From assembly GCF_900119185.1 (NCBI RefSeq), contig NZ_FPJE01000008.1, positions 124,001 to 188,000 on the forward strand: 64,000 nt of DNA, written 5' to 3'. Made by a program: the position numbers and the translations under genes. Shown one piece after another: positions 52,780-62,972 of the stretch; position 1 is the first letter of the stretch; the number at the start of each line of letters is the position of its first letter. This DNA comes from Sinomicrobium oceani. GTDB lineage: Bacteria; Bacteroidota; Bacteroidia; Flavobacteriales; Flavobacteriaceae. The notes under the pieces were generated by a model. The model was given only the letters and a program-made list of their open reading frames with translations. It was not told the DNA's origin and made no database searches.

Positions 52780-55700
52780 TTATTTGAAGGTTACATTAAG
52801 TCCCAGGGTCAGGGAACGTATGGTTGGATATTTATCTCGAAAATCATTACCTGCAGCATAAAAATTCCTGTTGGCAAGTTCCGGGTCCATGCCCTTATAC
52901 CCCGTAATGGTCAGGAAATTCTGTGCGGAGCAATACACACGCAATACAGACAGGTATTTCTCCAGTTTGCCGACATTGACATTGTATCCGAGGGTGACAT
53001 TATCAAACTTGAGAAAATCCCCCTTTTCGAGATAGTAACTTACGAAGGCCTGGGCCTGTGAGGGCGAAAGCGGTGCTATACCATACACCGGATCTGCCGC
53101 AGAGCGCAAACGGTTGTACTGGATGGAGTTGTTCTCATAATACATCCGCTGCTCGTTGAGTATCTTGAAACCAAATTGTCCGCTCATCTGCATATTCAGA
53201 TCGAAATTCTTATAACGGAAAGTATTGTTCAATCCCAGATACACTTTCGGAAATCCGTTGCCAAGGTATTGTCTGTACGAATTGTTGTTAAGGCTTGTGG
53301 AATACGTAAGGGCCTCACCGGTCTGCGGATCTTCGATCAGCCAGATTCCGTCTTCGGTAACCCCTACTGATTTCATACCCCAGAAGTCTCCGATGGCACG
53401 CCCCACTTCCACACGATGTGTGGGTACCGAAATAGGATCTCCGGCAAATGCTTCGTCCCGATAGTCTTCGGTTTTGTAAAGATCGTTGGACATACTGAGG
53501 AGCTTACTACGGTTGTGAGACAATGTCAATGTTGTATTCCATTGAAAGTCATCGTTCTTTACAGGGATCGCATTGATCATGACCTCGACACCTTTGTTGC
53601 TGATAGAACCTACATTGGCCAGTGTGGTATTCGCCAGGTTGGGAGGCACGGGGACATTGTACTGATATATAAGATCGGTCGTTTTCTTATTGTACACATC
53701 AAGAGCACCGCTGAGACGTCCTTCGAACAAGGTAAAATCTACCCCCACATTGATCTCTGCCGTCTTTTCCCATTTGAGATCGGGATTGGGGTTTTGCGCT
53801 ACCCGAATACTCGGTATCCATTCTCCTTCTTTGTTGTAATAGTTTCCGGTACCGCTGTTGTTAAACTGAAATGTGGTGAGGGAACTATAGTTGTTCAAGG
53901 GTCTTTGCCCTGTAACACCATAACCGGCCCTGAGCTTTAAATTATCCACCCACTTAAGCGATTCCATAAAGCCTTCGTTGCTTATGGTCCATCCGGCGGA
54001 TACCGCGGGGAAAAGCCCCCATTTGTGGTTGTCCCCGAATTTAGACGAACCTTCACGCCGTATACTGGCCAGAATGTTGTACTTATTATCAAAACCGTAA
54101 CTCACCCGGCCAAAAAAACCGATCAGGGTGTTGTCTTCCTTAAAGCTGTTCATCCCTGCCCTACCTTCTTTCAACAGGTCTCCCGCAGTGATATTGTTAT
54201 ACTTATAGGCATCGGTAGGGAAATCGGAATTGCTTACCGAAAAATTACTGTAGCGTTCGTAAATATAACTGTAACCACCCAATACCGAAAAACGGTGCTT
54301 ATCGAGGTTAAACTTATAATTGGAGGTCAGTTCGAGTGTTTTCTGTTTTCTATCCTCGTGGAATATGTAGGCAGAACCAGCAAACCCCGTTACTTTGGAG
54401 GTATAATACCTTGACGTGGTATAGGTTGCATATTTCTTATTGTACAGATTGTTGGACAACATCAGGTTGGTCTCCCAGTTGTCTACAGGTTTAAAGGTGA
54501 TATTCCCGATCATATTGGTCTTTTCCCTTTCGTCCTCTCCTACCAGTTCATCAAGGATAGCTACGGGGTTGTAATACTGGTACCTGTCCAGTTCTTCATC
54601 CCAGTCACCATCTTGGGTATATACGGGAGCGGTAGGATTCCGGATAACGGCCTTCCGGTATATATTATTAAGGCCCTCGCTCTCAGCATTGTTCGGGGTA
54701 AGCGTACGGTAATCTTTGAGTACATTGATATTGACTTTCAGCATATTATCCAGGAAGTACTGCGAAAGATTCAATTGTACCCGGATCTGGTCGTTATTAC
54801 TCTTCTTGATCGTACCGTCTTCATACCGATAGGAAACATTACCCGAATATGCGGTAGTCTTGGTTCCTCCATCGATATTCAGGGAATGATTGTGCATAAA
54901 TCCCGTACGGGTAACGGCATCGAGCCAGTCGGTTTCAGCCCCGCGATCGTTATAGCTGGTCTTTCCGGCCCTGATGTCTGAAACATTCATGAAATCTGCC
55001 TTTTTGTAAAAGTCCGAAATCGAGGTATAACCGACATAATTTACTGTTGCCGGTCTTTCGCGCGTACCACTTCGGGTGGTGATAAAAATAACTCCGTTAG
55101 CTCCACGGGTACCGTATATCGCTGCGGCAGAAGCATCCTTAAGCACATCGATAGATTCGATATTCTCCGGGGCTACGGTATTGATATCGCCCGGAACGCC
55201 ATCTATGAGTATCAGCGGATTTACATTCCCGGTCAGCGTAGTCACGCCCCGCAGCATAATGTTGGATGAAGCGTCAGGACTTCCGGAACTTTTGGTGATG
55301 ACAAGTCCGGCGACCTTACCTTTCACGAGCTCGGATGCATCCTGTATTTTCCCTACCAGGAACTCTTCCGATTTTATACTGGCTACAGCACTGGTAACAT
55401 CCTTTTTTTCCTGAGTTCCGTACCCGATGACAATGACTTCGGAAAGACTGGTCACATCTTCCTGCATCTGTACCTGTAATGATGAGCGGTTGCCCATCGT
55501 GATTTCCTGTGTTTCAAAGCCCATATAGGAAAATATCAGAACAGGTGACTGTCCGCCGACATAGAGCGTAAAGTTTCCGTCAAAATCAGAAACGGCTCCT
55601 GTCGTTGTTCCTTTCTCCGTAATGGAAACTCCCGGCAAAGGCGCACCGGATTGGTCGGTAACTGTTCCTGTTATTGCTCTTTGTGCAAAAGAAGATAGCG

Positions 55701-55806
55701 AACAACAAAGGCAAAGCACCATAAAAAGTGTTCTGGCCCTGATCCCGAAATCTACGGGATTCCTTCTCCTTGAAAGGAAAAGACCGGAAGGGTAAATCGT
55801 TTTCAT
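52780..55806 (-). CDS. SusC/RagA-family TonB-dependent transporter
   Basis: The 1,008-residue outer-membrane protein has a signal peptide ending CCSLSSFAQ. A carboxypeptidase-regulatory-like domain follows (GTVTDQSGAPLPGVSITEKG, residues about 48-120). The plug begins VIVIGYGTQEKKDVTSAVAS and includes NVNPLILIDGVPGDI and AAAIYGTRGANGVIFITTR, the SusC signature. A 22-strand barrel ends SLTLGLNVTFK. It imports glycan fragments with SusD. A 200-base leader with no clear -7 box separates it from the terminator of the upstream unit. Confidence 0.97.
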   Translation of the reverse strand: MKTIYPSGLFLSRRRNPVDFGIRARTLFMVLCLCCSLSSFAQRAITGTVTDQSGAPLPGVSITEKGTTTGAVSDFDGNFTLYVGGQSPVLIFSYMGFETQEITMGNRSSLQVQMQEDVTSLSEVIVIGYGTQEKKDVTSAVASIKSEEFLVGKIQDASELVKGKVAGLVITKSSGSPDASSNIMLRGVTTLTGNVNPLILIDGVPGDINTVAPENIESIDVLKDASAAAIYGTRGANGVIFITTRSGTRERPATVNYVGYTSISDFYKKADFMNVSDIRAGKTSYNDRGAETDWLDAVTRTGFMHNHSLNIDGGTKTTAYSGNVSYRYEDGTIKKSNNDQIRVQLNLSQYFLDNMLKVNINVLKDYRTLTPNNAESEGLNNIYRKAVIRNPTAPVYTQDGDWDEELDRYQYYNPVAILDELVGEDEREKTNMIGNITFKPVDNWETNLMLSNNLYNKKYATYTTSRYYTSKVTGFAGSAYIFHEDRKQKTLELTSNYKFNLDKHRFSVLGGYSYIYERYSNFSVSNSDFPTDAYKYNNITAGDLLKEGRAGMNSFKEDNTLIGFFGRVSYGFDNKYNILASIRREGSSKFGDNHKWGLFPAVSAGWTISNEGFMESLKWVDNLKLRAGYGVTGQRPLNNYSSLTTFQFNNSGTGNYYNKEGEWIPSIRVAQNPNPDLKWEKTAEINVGVDFTLFEGRLSGALDVYNKKTTDLIYQYNVPVPPNLANTTLANVGSISNKGVEVMINAIPVKNDDFQWNTTLTLSHNRSKLLSMSNDLYKTEDYRDEAFAGDPISVPTHRVEVGRAIGDFWGMKSVGVTEDGIWLIEDPQTGEALTYSTSLNNNSYRQYLGNGFPKVYLGLNNTFRYKNFDLNMQMSGQFGFKILNEQRMYYENNSIQYNRLRSAADPVYGIAPLSPSQAQAFVSYYLEKGDFLKFDNVTLGYNVNVGKLEKYLSVLRVYCSAQNFLTITGYKGMDPELANRNFYAAGNDFRDKYPTIRSLTLGLNVTFK

Positions 55807-56000
55807 AATATCTGAGTTGTTAGTTTGTAAAGTGTAGTTAATACACGTTATAAAATTATAAACTCTCAGCTCATTGTACTGAACAAGATATTATCCGATT
55901 ATAATACTATATTACCAAGTTTATCATTATTAATAAAAATAACGATCAAAATTTAAGAAATATCCCTCATTATAGCTAATTATACCCAACTTATATTACC

Positions 56001-56038
56001 ATAAATAAAAAGGCCTTGCGGGAACTTCCGCAAGGCCT
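56001..56038 (-). terminator. Terminator of the arabinose catabolic operon
   Basis: A perfect 11-base GC-rich stem (56011-56021 with 56028-56038) and a 6-base loop. On the minus strand it is followed by TTTTTATTTAT. It separates the araBDA-galM-SSS unit from susC. Confidence 0.9.
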
Positions 56039-56059
56039 ACAAAAGGTATATAAAACATA

Positions 56060-57676
56060 CTACTTACCGTTAAAAGAAATCATAACCCAAATAACTAAGG
56101 CAAGTATAACGATGGAGGCTGCAATATCGATCCAGCCATATGTTTTCTCTTTATTACTATCTGCAACAGCAGGAGTCTGAAACGTCAGACCGGCAAGTTG
56201 CTTCTCATCCTGCGCCGGTGTGAGCATACTTACAGCGACCAATAACACGATACAAAAAAGGAAGAACCACGCTCCGAACGTCAGGAAGTTCACCGTAGCC
56301 AGTGTATGAAGCACACTGCCTTCTGCGAAATTATCGCTCATCAGCTCGATAACGATCCTGGCCATACCGAGGATAAAGCCGGTAACGAGTGTTACATAAG
56401 CTCCGGTAGCATTGATCCGCTTACTGAATATTCCCAAAAGGAAAACAGCAGTGATAGGAGGTGCTATATAGGATTGTACCGATTGCAGGTACTCATAAAG
56501 CACCCCGGAGATATTGGCCATAATAGGAATCCAGATAATTCCGAGGAACACTACGATCAGGGTTGCAATACGTCCTATGCGTACCAGTTTTATTTCCGGG
56601 GTATCCGGTTTTAGTTTCTTATAAATATCTACTGTAAATAATGTAGAACAGGAGTTAAATACGGAAGCCAGGGAACTCATCAGGGCAGCGAGCAAACCTG
56701 CGGCAACGAGTCCCCGTAGCCCGGATGGCAACAGATTACTCATCAAAACCGGAAAAGCCTGATCTGGCGTATCCCACTCCAGCATTCCTTTTTGTTTCAG
56801 GGTGAGGGCTATAACGCCAGGAATGAGAAATATAAATACGGGAAGTAATTTGAGAAAGGCACCCCATATCGCACCGCGACGTCCTTCTTTGAGGTTTTTG
56901 GCCGTAAGTGTTCGCTGCACGATATACTGATCGGTACACCAGTACCAGATACCGATAATCGTACTGGTGATAAACAGGCTCGGCCATGGGAAATCGGGAT
57001 CGGAAGGTGGTCTCCACATGTTGAAGTATTCCGGTCCGAGAGTCGCTTTCATCTCTTCCCATCCGCCCACATAGTCCAACCCGATAAAGGTCAGGGCAGC
57101 TGCTCCTATAACCAATACAATAGCCTGTAAAGTTTCTGTATATACTACCGCGCGCATACCCCCGAATATGGTATAGGCCCCGGTGAGAATTACAGTGGCT
57201 ATGGCGCCTACCCAGAAATTGATACCGAGCAGTGCGGATACCACTACTCCACCGGCATAAATAGTAACGGACACCTTGGTAAGAATATAAGCTACCAGCG
57301 ATACCACCGACAGGAACCAGCGCGACTTGGCACTGAATCTTCGTTCGAGAAATTCGGGCATGGTAAAGACCCCGCTCCGGGCATAAAAGGGTAAAAACAC
57401 CCAGCCCAGGATAAGTACCACCCAGGCCTGAATCTCAAAAATAAGCATGGGCATTTTATCACCCGCTCCGGCACCGGCAAGTCCTACGACGTGCTCGGAG
57501 CCGATGTTGGACGCAAAGATCGATGCCCCTACGACAAACCAACCGATATTTCTCCCCGCGAGAAAGTAGTCTTCGGTATTATTGGTTTTCTTTAATATAA
57601 CCCAGACAGCCAGTCCGAACAGGACCAGAAAGTAAAGGGATATACATATCCAGTCTAAATTGTCTAAACTCTTCAT
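56060..57676 (-). CDS. Sodium/solute symporter (SSS family), probably for L-arabinose
   Basis: The 538-residue inner-membrane protein has about thirteen transmembrane helices and the SSS signature region AYTIFGGMRAVVYTE. GSEHVVGLAGAGAG, with the sodium-site region, is near the N-terminus, and FNSCSTLFTVDIYKKL is conserved among sugar symporters. It resembles SGLT-type sugar importers. Next to galM and araA the likely substrate is arabinose. It is the last gene before a strong terminator. Confidence 0.92.
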   Translation of the reverse strand: MKSLDNLDWICISLYFLVLFGLAVWVILKKTNNTEDYFLAGRNIGWFVVGASIFASNIGSEHVVGLAGAGAGDKMPMLIFEIQAWVVLILGWVFLPFYARSGVFTMPEFLERRFSAKSRWFLSVVSLVAYILTKVSVTIYAGGVVVSALLGINFWVGAIATVILTGAYTIFGGMRAVVYTETLQAIVLVIGAAALTFIGLDYVGGWEEMKATLGPEYFNMWRPPSDPDFPWPSLFITSTIIGIWYWCTDQYIVQRTLTAKNLKEGRRGAIWGAFLKLLPVFIFLIPGVIALTLKQKGMLEWDTPDQAFPVLMSNLLPSGLRGLVAAGLLAALMSSLASVFNSCSTLFTVDIYKKLKPDTPEIKLVRIGRIATLIVVFLGIIWIPIMANISGVLYEYLQSVQSYIAPPITAVFLLGIFSKRINATGAYVTLVTGFILGMARIVIELMSDNFAEGSVLHTLATVNFLTFGAWFFLFCIVLLVAVSMLTPAQDEKQLAGLTFQTPAVADSNKEKTYGWIDIAASIVILALVIWVMISFNGK

Positions 57677-57745
57677 GTATTAATGGTCGGTTTTACAAAA
57701 GTTCATTGAAAATAATATGTTAATTATCAATGACTTTTACATGTT

Positions 57746-58915
57746 TTATTTAACAGTAAATTTAAAAATAGTTGTAGTGTGATACTCCTCACCGGGGTTC
57801 AGCACGGTAGAAGGGAAACCGGGTTGATTGGGAGCATCCGGGTAATGCTGTGTTTCGAGGCACAGCCCGGAACGGAATACGTATTTCTTGTCGCTTTTGC
57901 CTACCAGCGATCCGTCCAGAAAGTTGCCCGAATAGAATTGGATGGCCGGCTCCGTAGTGGTTATTTCCATAACCCTTCCACTATTCGGATCGTACAAGGT
58001 AGCCGCAGGTTTCATCTCCCTGTCCTTACCGTTAAGTATCCAGCAATGATCATATCCTTTACCGAATTCCAGTTGTTTGTTTTTCGCACCGATATCTTTT
58101 CCTATAGTTTTGGGCTGGCGGAAGTCGAAAGGTGTTCCTTCTACTTTTTCCGGTTTTCCGGTAGGGATCAGGGTTGTATTTACGGGAAGAAACGTATCGG
58201 CATTGAGCTTCAGTTCTTCATCGAGAATTGTTTCACTTTCCGGAGACAGGTTGAAATAGGTGTGCTGTGTAAGATTAAGTACCGTTTTTTTATCGGTCGA
58301 AGCACTGTAGTCTACCCGGAGTTCATCGTTGTCGGTCAGCGTATACACTACGGTGACATCGAGATTTCCCGGATATCCTTCTTCCATGTCCTTGCTGTGA
58401 TATTGCAGTTTCAGTGCCGGACCGTCTTCCGATCTGGTTTCCGAAGCTGTCCACAACACTTTATCGAAACCTTTTTTTCCGCCGTGAAGGTGGTTAGGGC
58501 CATCGTTTTTTGCCAGGGTATACTCTTTGCCGTCAAGCTCAAATTTCCCGTTGGCTATGCGGTTACCATACCTTCCTATCAACGCCCCGAAATAAGGTAC
58601 GTCCTGCAGGTATCCTTCGAGAGTATCGAAACCGAGAACGATATCACCTTTCTTTCCGTCCTTATCAGGAGTCTGCAACGAGGTAATAATTCCCCCGTAT
58701 GTCATCACCTTCATTTCGAGTCCGTTGGCATTGGTCAGGGTGTAACGTTCTACTTCTTCGCCATCGGGAAGTGTTCCGAAAGGTTCTTTGGTCACCGAGA
58801 CAGCTTTCATTTCTTTTTCTGCCGGCTGCGCTTCTTTCGGGGTATCCTGCTTTTTGGGTTTGGTATTACACGCTGCAAAAACGAGCAGCAATACAATGAG
58901 ATAATGGGTTTTCAT
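57746..58915 (-). CDS. galM: Aldose 1-epimerase, lipoprotein form
   Basis: GalM interconverts alpha and beta anomers of aldoses. The start at 58915 gives 389 residues with a lipoprotein signal (VLLLVFAAC), so the enzyme would be periplasmic. A longer frame to 58936 would only delay the signal. Catalytic residues fall in NHLHGGKKGFDK and LTQHTYFNLS, and the base glutamate is in LCLETQHYPDAPNQ. It would prepare arabinose for uptake or isomerisation. The gene lies between araA and the symporter in the operon. Confidence 0.93.
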   Translation of the reverse strand: MKTHYLIVLLLVFAACNTKPKKQDTPKEAQPAEKEMKAVSVTKEPFGTLPDGEEVERYTLTNANGLEMKVMTYGGIITSLQTPDKDGKKGDIVLGFDTLEGYLQDVPYFGALIGRYGNRIANGKFELDGKEYTLAKNDGPNHLHGGKKGFDKVLWTASETRSEDGPALKLQYHSKDMEEGYPGNLDVTVVYTLTDNDELRVDYSASTDKKTVLNLTQHTYFNLSPESETILDEELKLNADTFLPVNTTLIPTGKPEKVEGTPFDFRQPKTIGKDIGAKNKQLEFGKGYDHCWILNGKDREMKPAATLYDPNSGRVMEITTTEPAIQFYSGNFLDGSLVGKSDKKYVFRSGLCLETQHYPDAPNQPGFPSTVLNPGEEYHTTTIFKFTVK

Positions 58916-58991
58916 AGAATTGATTTTAGCGAACACGAAGCGGTAAGTTCTTAAGTTTCCCCAAAAAACTTACCGGCTCTGCATTTCCTGG

Positions 58992-60488
58992 TTACATCTT
59001 ATTTTGAAATAAGTGGTAATATACTTCATTCCATCGTAACTTATCTTTAAAATCACGTATGACGGTATCTTTATCAATCGTCAGTAGCTCAACTCCTGCC
59101 ATTTCGGCAAAGTCTTCCATAAATTCTGCCGTAGCAGCCTTACTGTACACCGTGTGATGCGAACCACCCGCAAGTATCCATGCAGTAGCCGCAGTTTCCA
59201 GGTCCGGTTCCGGTTTCCACAATGCACGTGCTACCGGGAGTTTGGGCAGATCGTGTTCCGGTGTAACGGTCTGTACTTCGTTGAGTACCAAACGGAATCT
59301 GTTCCCCATATCCATCAGGGCCACATTGATGGCCGGTCCTGCTCCTACGTTAAACACCAGGCGCGCAGGATCCTCTTTACCTCCTATGGACAACGGGTGT
59401 ACTTCGATCCCCGGTTTGTCTGATGCTATGGAAGGACAGATTTCCAGCATGTGCGACCCCAATACCCTCGAACCTTCTTTGCGGAAGTCATAGGTATAGT
59501 CCTCCATAAACGAAGTTCCTCCCTCGAGACCCTGGGTCATAACCTTCATGGTGTGAAGCAGTGCCGCCGTTTTCCAGTCTCCTTCGCCACCGTACCCGTA
59601 GCCATCGGCCATAAGACGTTGTGTGGCGATACCCGGAAGCTGTTTGAATCCGTGCAGATCTTCAAAAGTATTGGTATACCCGCCAAATCCTCCGGCTTCG
59701 AGAAAAGCACGAAGACCGAGTTCGATACGAGCGGAATCTTTTACGGATGCTTCATGGAAAGCAGGGTGATCGGTACGGTACTGTTCCCTGTACACGGCCA
59801 GGAGATCGTCCACCTGTTTATCGGTAACGGCATTGAGGTATTCTACCACATCTCCTATGCCATAACCGTTGACAGAAAAACCGAAACGCATCTGCGCCTC
59901 TACCTTATCACCTTCGGTAACCGCCACATGCCTCATATTATCTCCTATCCGTGCAATTTTGGCCGTCTGGAATACGTGCCAGCCTACGGCAACACGTGTC
60001 CATACTCCCAGTTTTTGCTGCACGCCTTCCTCTTTCCAGTACCCCGTAATCACCTTACGGTTCTTACGTAACCTGCTGGCCATAAAACCAAATTCTCTCC
60101 CGCCGTGGGCCGACTGGTTCTCGTTCATAAAATCCATATCTATGGCACTCCACGGGATTTCCGCATTGTACTGCGTATGAAGGTGGCACATGGGTTTATG
60201 CAGTAACTGCAAACCTTGTATCCACATTTTGGCTGGTGAAAAGGTATGCATCCATACGACTACTCCGACACAACGGTCGGTAGCATTGGCTTCGCGGCAT
60301 ACTGCTGTTACCTGTTCCGGGGTAGTTACCGTAGGTTTAAAGACCACATCTACAGGGACGGCCTTGCTGTCGTGCAGGTGCTTTGCTATTTCTTCGGAGT
60401 GTTTGGCCACGTTCTTCAACGTTTCCTCTCCGTACAAGTGCTGGCTTCCGGTGACGAACCACACTTCGTGATCGTTCAGATTTGTCAT
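58992..60488 (-). CDS. araA: L-arabinose isomerase
   Basis: AraA converts L-arabinose to L-ribulose, the first intracellular step. The 498 residues begin [17 protein letters not shown], the family start. [18 protein letters not shown], with a metal-binding glutamate, and [11 protein letters not shown] and MLEICPSI, with further ligands, are present. [12 protein letters not shown] is near the C-terminus. Length matches E. coli AraA (500). It lies 45 bases downstream of araD. Confidence 0.97.
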   Translation of the reverse strand: MTNLNDHEVWFVTGSQHLYGEETLKNVAKHSEEIAKHLHDSKAVPVDVVFKPTVTTPEQVTAVCREANATDRCVGVVVWMHTFSPAKMWIQGLQLLHKPMCHLHTQYNAEIPWSAIDMDFMNENQSAHGGREFGFMASRLRKNRKVITGYWKEEGVQQKLGVWTRVAVGWHVFQTAKIARIGDNMRHVAVTEGDKVEAQMRFGFSVNGYGIGDVVEYLNAVTDKQVDDLLAVYREQYRTDHPAFHEASVKDSARIELGLRAFLEAGGFGGYTNTFEDLHGFKQLPGIATQRLMADGYGYGGEGDWKTAALLHTMKVMTQGLEGGTSFMEDYTYDFRKEGSRVLGSHMLEICPSIASDKPGIEVHPLSIGGKEDPARLVFNVGAGPAINVALMDMGNRFRLVLNEVQTVTPEHDLPKLPVARALWKPEPDLETAATAWILAGGSHHTVYSKAATAEFMEDFAEMAGVELLTIDKDTVIRDFKDKLRWNEVYYHLFQNKM

Positions 60489-60533
60489 ATTCTTCTTCTC
60501 GTTTCCTTATTAGTATTTTATTCTTTTTCCCAT

Positions 60534-61232
60534 TTACTGCCCGTAATAGGCATCTTTACCGTGTTTCCGGTTGTAATGCTTTTCTATAAGCGTATCTTTA
60601 AGTCTCGGTGCAGACGGATTGATCTGGAGCGTGAGATAGGCCATTTTGGCCAGCTCTTCGAGTACTTTACTGTTGTACACGGCCTTATCGGCCGTTTTTC
60701 CCCAGGCAAACGGACCGTGATTACCGAGCAATACCATCTCTACCTCGGTATGTGACAGTCCTTTTTCCTCGAAGCAGTCGGTAATCTGTTTTCCCGTCAT
60801 GTGTTCATAATTTCCACGGATGTATTCGTCTTTCATCGGGGGTGCACAAGGGATATCCGTAGTGAGGTGATCGGCATGCGTGGTCCCGAATATCGGGATG
60901 TCCATCTGGGCCTGCGCCCAGGCCACGGAATATGTGGCATGGGTATGCACTATACTCCCTATGTCCTCCCATACCTTATAGAGATACGCATGTGTTTTGG
61001 TATCGGAAGACGGCCTCATATTGCCCTCGATAATGTTATTGTCAAAATCCACGATAACCATATCTTCAGGAGACAGGTCTTCATAAGGCACCCCGCTGGG
61101 TTTTATAGCAAAGACCTTTTTTTCCCGGTCTACGCAACTTACGTTACCAAAGGTATATACGACCAGCCCGAGTTCGGGCAATTGCATGTTGGCCCGGTAA
61201 CAGGTTTCTTTTATGGCTTGATATTCAGACAT
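60534..61232 (-). CDS. araD: L-ribulose-5-phosphate 4-epimerase
   Basis: AraD epimerises L-ribulose-5-phosphate to D-xylulose-5-phosphate, which enters the pentose phosphate pathway. The 232 residues show the class II aldolase fold with zinc ligands in IVHTHATYSVAWAQ and a conserved TTHADH. The LLGNHGPFAWG segment is diagnostic. The start overlaps the araB stop by 8 bases, so the two are translationally coupled. Confidence 0.96.
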   Translation of the reverse strand: MSEYQAIKETCYRANMQLPELGLVVYTFGNVSCVDREKKVFAIKPSGVPYEDLSPEDMVIVDFDNNIIEGNMRPSSDTKTHAYLYKVWEDIGSIVHTHATYSVAWAQAQMDIPIFGTTHADHLTTDIPCAPPMKDEYIRGNYEHMTGKQITDCFEEKGLSHTEVEMVLLGNHGPFAWGKTADKAVYNSKVLEELAKMAYLTLQINPSAPRLKDTLIEKHYNRKHGKDAYYGQ

Positions 61233-62925
61233 CGGATGTAACTTTTTCGGTATTTTTATGATGCGTGGTTTCTTCTACAAAACCGGCAAGTGCTTCGTAA
61301 CGCTCATATTTTTCTTTATAGCTTGCTACCATAGACGGTTGCGGTTCGTATGTTTTTTCCATTGGACTTCCCATAGCTTTTACAGCATTCTCCACATCCG
61401 GATATACACCGGCGGCAACAGCAGCATATATGGCTGCTCCCAAAGCGGGTGCCTGATCGGATACAGCTATTCTGATGGGTCTGTTGAGTACATCGGCCAG
61501 GGTTTGCATAACAAAAGGGGCTTTCTTGGCTACTCCGCCAATACCTACTACTGATTTGATCTCCACCCCTTCTTCCTCAAACCGGTCGACGATCTTTTTG
61601 GCCCCGAAACAAATAGCTTCGACCAGGGCCCGGAAAATATGAGGTGCCCTCGTTCCGAGATTAAGACCGGTAATGGCTGTTTTCAGTGCCTGATCGGCAA
61701 AAGGTGTCCGTTTTCCGTTGATCCAGTCGAGTGCCAAGGGTACGCTTTCTTCTGTGGTAATCTGTTCTGCTTGTGCCGACAATACAGGGATAATTTTGCT
61801 GTTCATCGCTTCGACAAGCTGTTTACGTACCTCATCGGAAACCAGTGAGGTTTCGGCAAGCAGGTTCTGAATGGGCCAGGCTACGATATCTTTAAACCAG
61901 GCCAGCAGGTCTCCGAATGCAGACTGACCGGCTTCGAGGCCCACCCAGCCGGGAACTACCGATCCGTCTACCTGTCCGCATATCCCTTTAACAGCCTTAT
62001 CACCTATAACATTCTTGGGTGCGACCATAATATCGCAGGTAGAGGTCCCCATAACCCTGACCAGAGAAAAGGCTTCTGCACCGGCGCCAACTGCTCCGGC
62101 ATGAGCATCGAAAGTACCTACCGCTACAACCGCATTTTCTGTCAATCCAAGTTTTTCACTCCATTCCTTGCTCAGGTTTCCTGCAACGACATCGGAGGTA
62201 TAGGTATCTTTATACAAATTGTTTTTTACTTCTACGAGATAAGGATCCAGTTGTGACAGGAAGCCTTCTTCGGGGAGGCCTCCCCAGCTTTCATGCCACA
62301 TAGCCTTATGCCCTGCCGCACATCTGCTGCGCTTAAAAGACTCCGGATCCTTTTCTCCGGTAAGGATATACGTCATCTGGTCGCAATGTTCCATCCAGGA
62401 CCATGCTGCTTTTTTAACAGCATCGTCTTCCCGGGCGATGTGCAGTATCTTCGCCCAGAACCATTCCGAAGAATATACACCTCCTATATACTGTGTATAA
62501 TCGAGTCCGCCCCAGTTTCTGGATAAAGTGTTGATCTCGGCCGCTTCACTGATCGCCGTGTGATCTTTCCAGAGTATCATCATGGCATTGGGGTTTTCTT
62601 CAAACCCGGGCGTCAGTGCCAGGGCCTTGCCTCGCTCATCTACAGGAACAGGAGATGATCCGGTAGTATCTATGCATATCCCGACGACATCTCCGGGACG
62701 TACACCCGATTTCTCAACGACCTTCTTTATCGTTGTTTCCATGCCCTCGATATGATCCAGGGGATGCTGTCTGAAACGGTTTTTCGGAGCATCGCAATAC
62801 TTTCCCTCTTTCCATCTCCGGTACCAGTGTACCTCGCTCTCCAGGGTAGCTCCGTCTGCCGTATCGACCAGAACGGCTCTTACGGAATCCGTACCGAAAT
62901 CTAACCCTACTACATATTTACTCAT
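61225..62925 (-). CDS. araB: Ribulokinase
   Basis: AraB phosphorylates L-ribulose. The 566 residues belong to the FGGY kinase family: YVVGLDFGTDSVRAVLVDTA at the N-terminus, CIDTTGSSPVPVD, and a C-terminal nucleotide-binding domain with VVGIGGVAKKAPFVMQTLAD. Length equals that of known AraB proteins. Its 3' end overlaps araD by 8 bases. The gene order araB-araD-araA differs from E. coli araBAD but is common in Bacteroidota. Confidence 0.97.
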   Translation of the reverse strand: MSKYVVGLDFGTDSVRAVLVDTADGATLESEVHWYRRWKEGKYCDAPKNRFRQHPLDHIEGMETTIKKVVEKSGVRPGDVVGICIDTTGSSPVPVDERGKALALTPGFEENPNAMMILWKDHTAISEAAEINTLSRNWGGLDYTQYIGGVYSSEWFWAKILHIAREDDAVKKAAWSWMEHCDQMTYILTGEKDPESFKRSRCAAGHKAMWHESWGGLPEEGFLSQLDPYLVEVKNNLYKDTYTSDVVAGNLSKEWSEKLGLTENAVVAVGTFDAHAGAVGAGAEAFSLVRVMGTSTCDIMVAPKNVIGDKAVKGICGQVDGSVVPGWVGLEAGQSAFGDLLAWFKDIVAWPIQNLLAETSLVSDEVRKQLVEAMNSKIIPVLSAQAEQITTEESVPLALDWINGKRTPFADQALKTAITGLNLGTRAPHIFRALVEAICFGAKKIVDRFEEEGVEIKSVVGIGGVAKKAPFVMQTLADVLNRPIRIAVSDQAPALGAAIYAAVAAGVYPDVENAVKAMGSPMEKTYEPQPSMVASYKEKYERYEALAGFVEETTHHKNTEKVTSDV

Positions 62926-62972
62926 TTCTAAACTATGTGATTAATATTGTTCTATATAATTTTATCAAACTT

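Noticed and set aside
57779-58954. 391-codon open frame opposite galM
   Set aside because: Antisense to a gene with all GalM catalytic motifs; its own translation has no family features.
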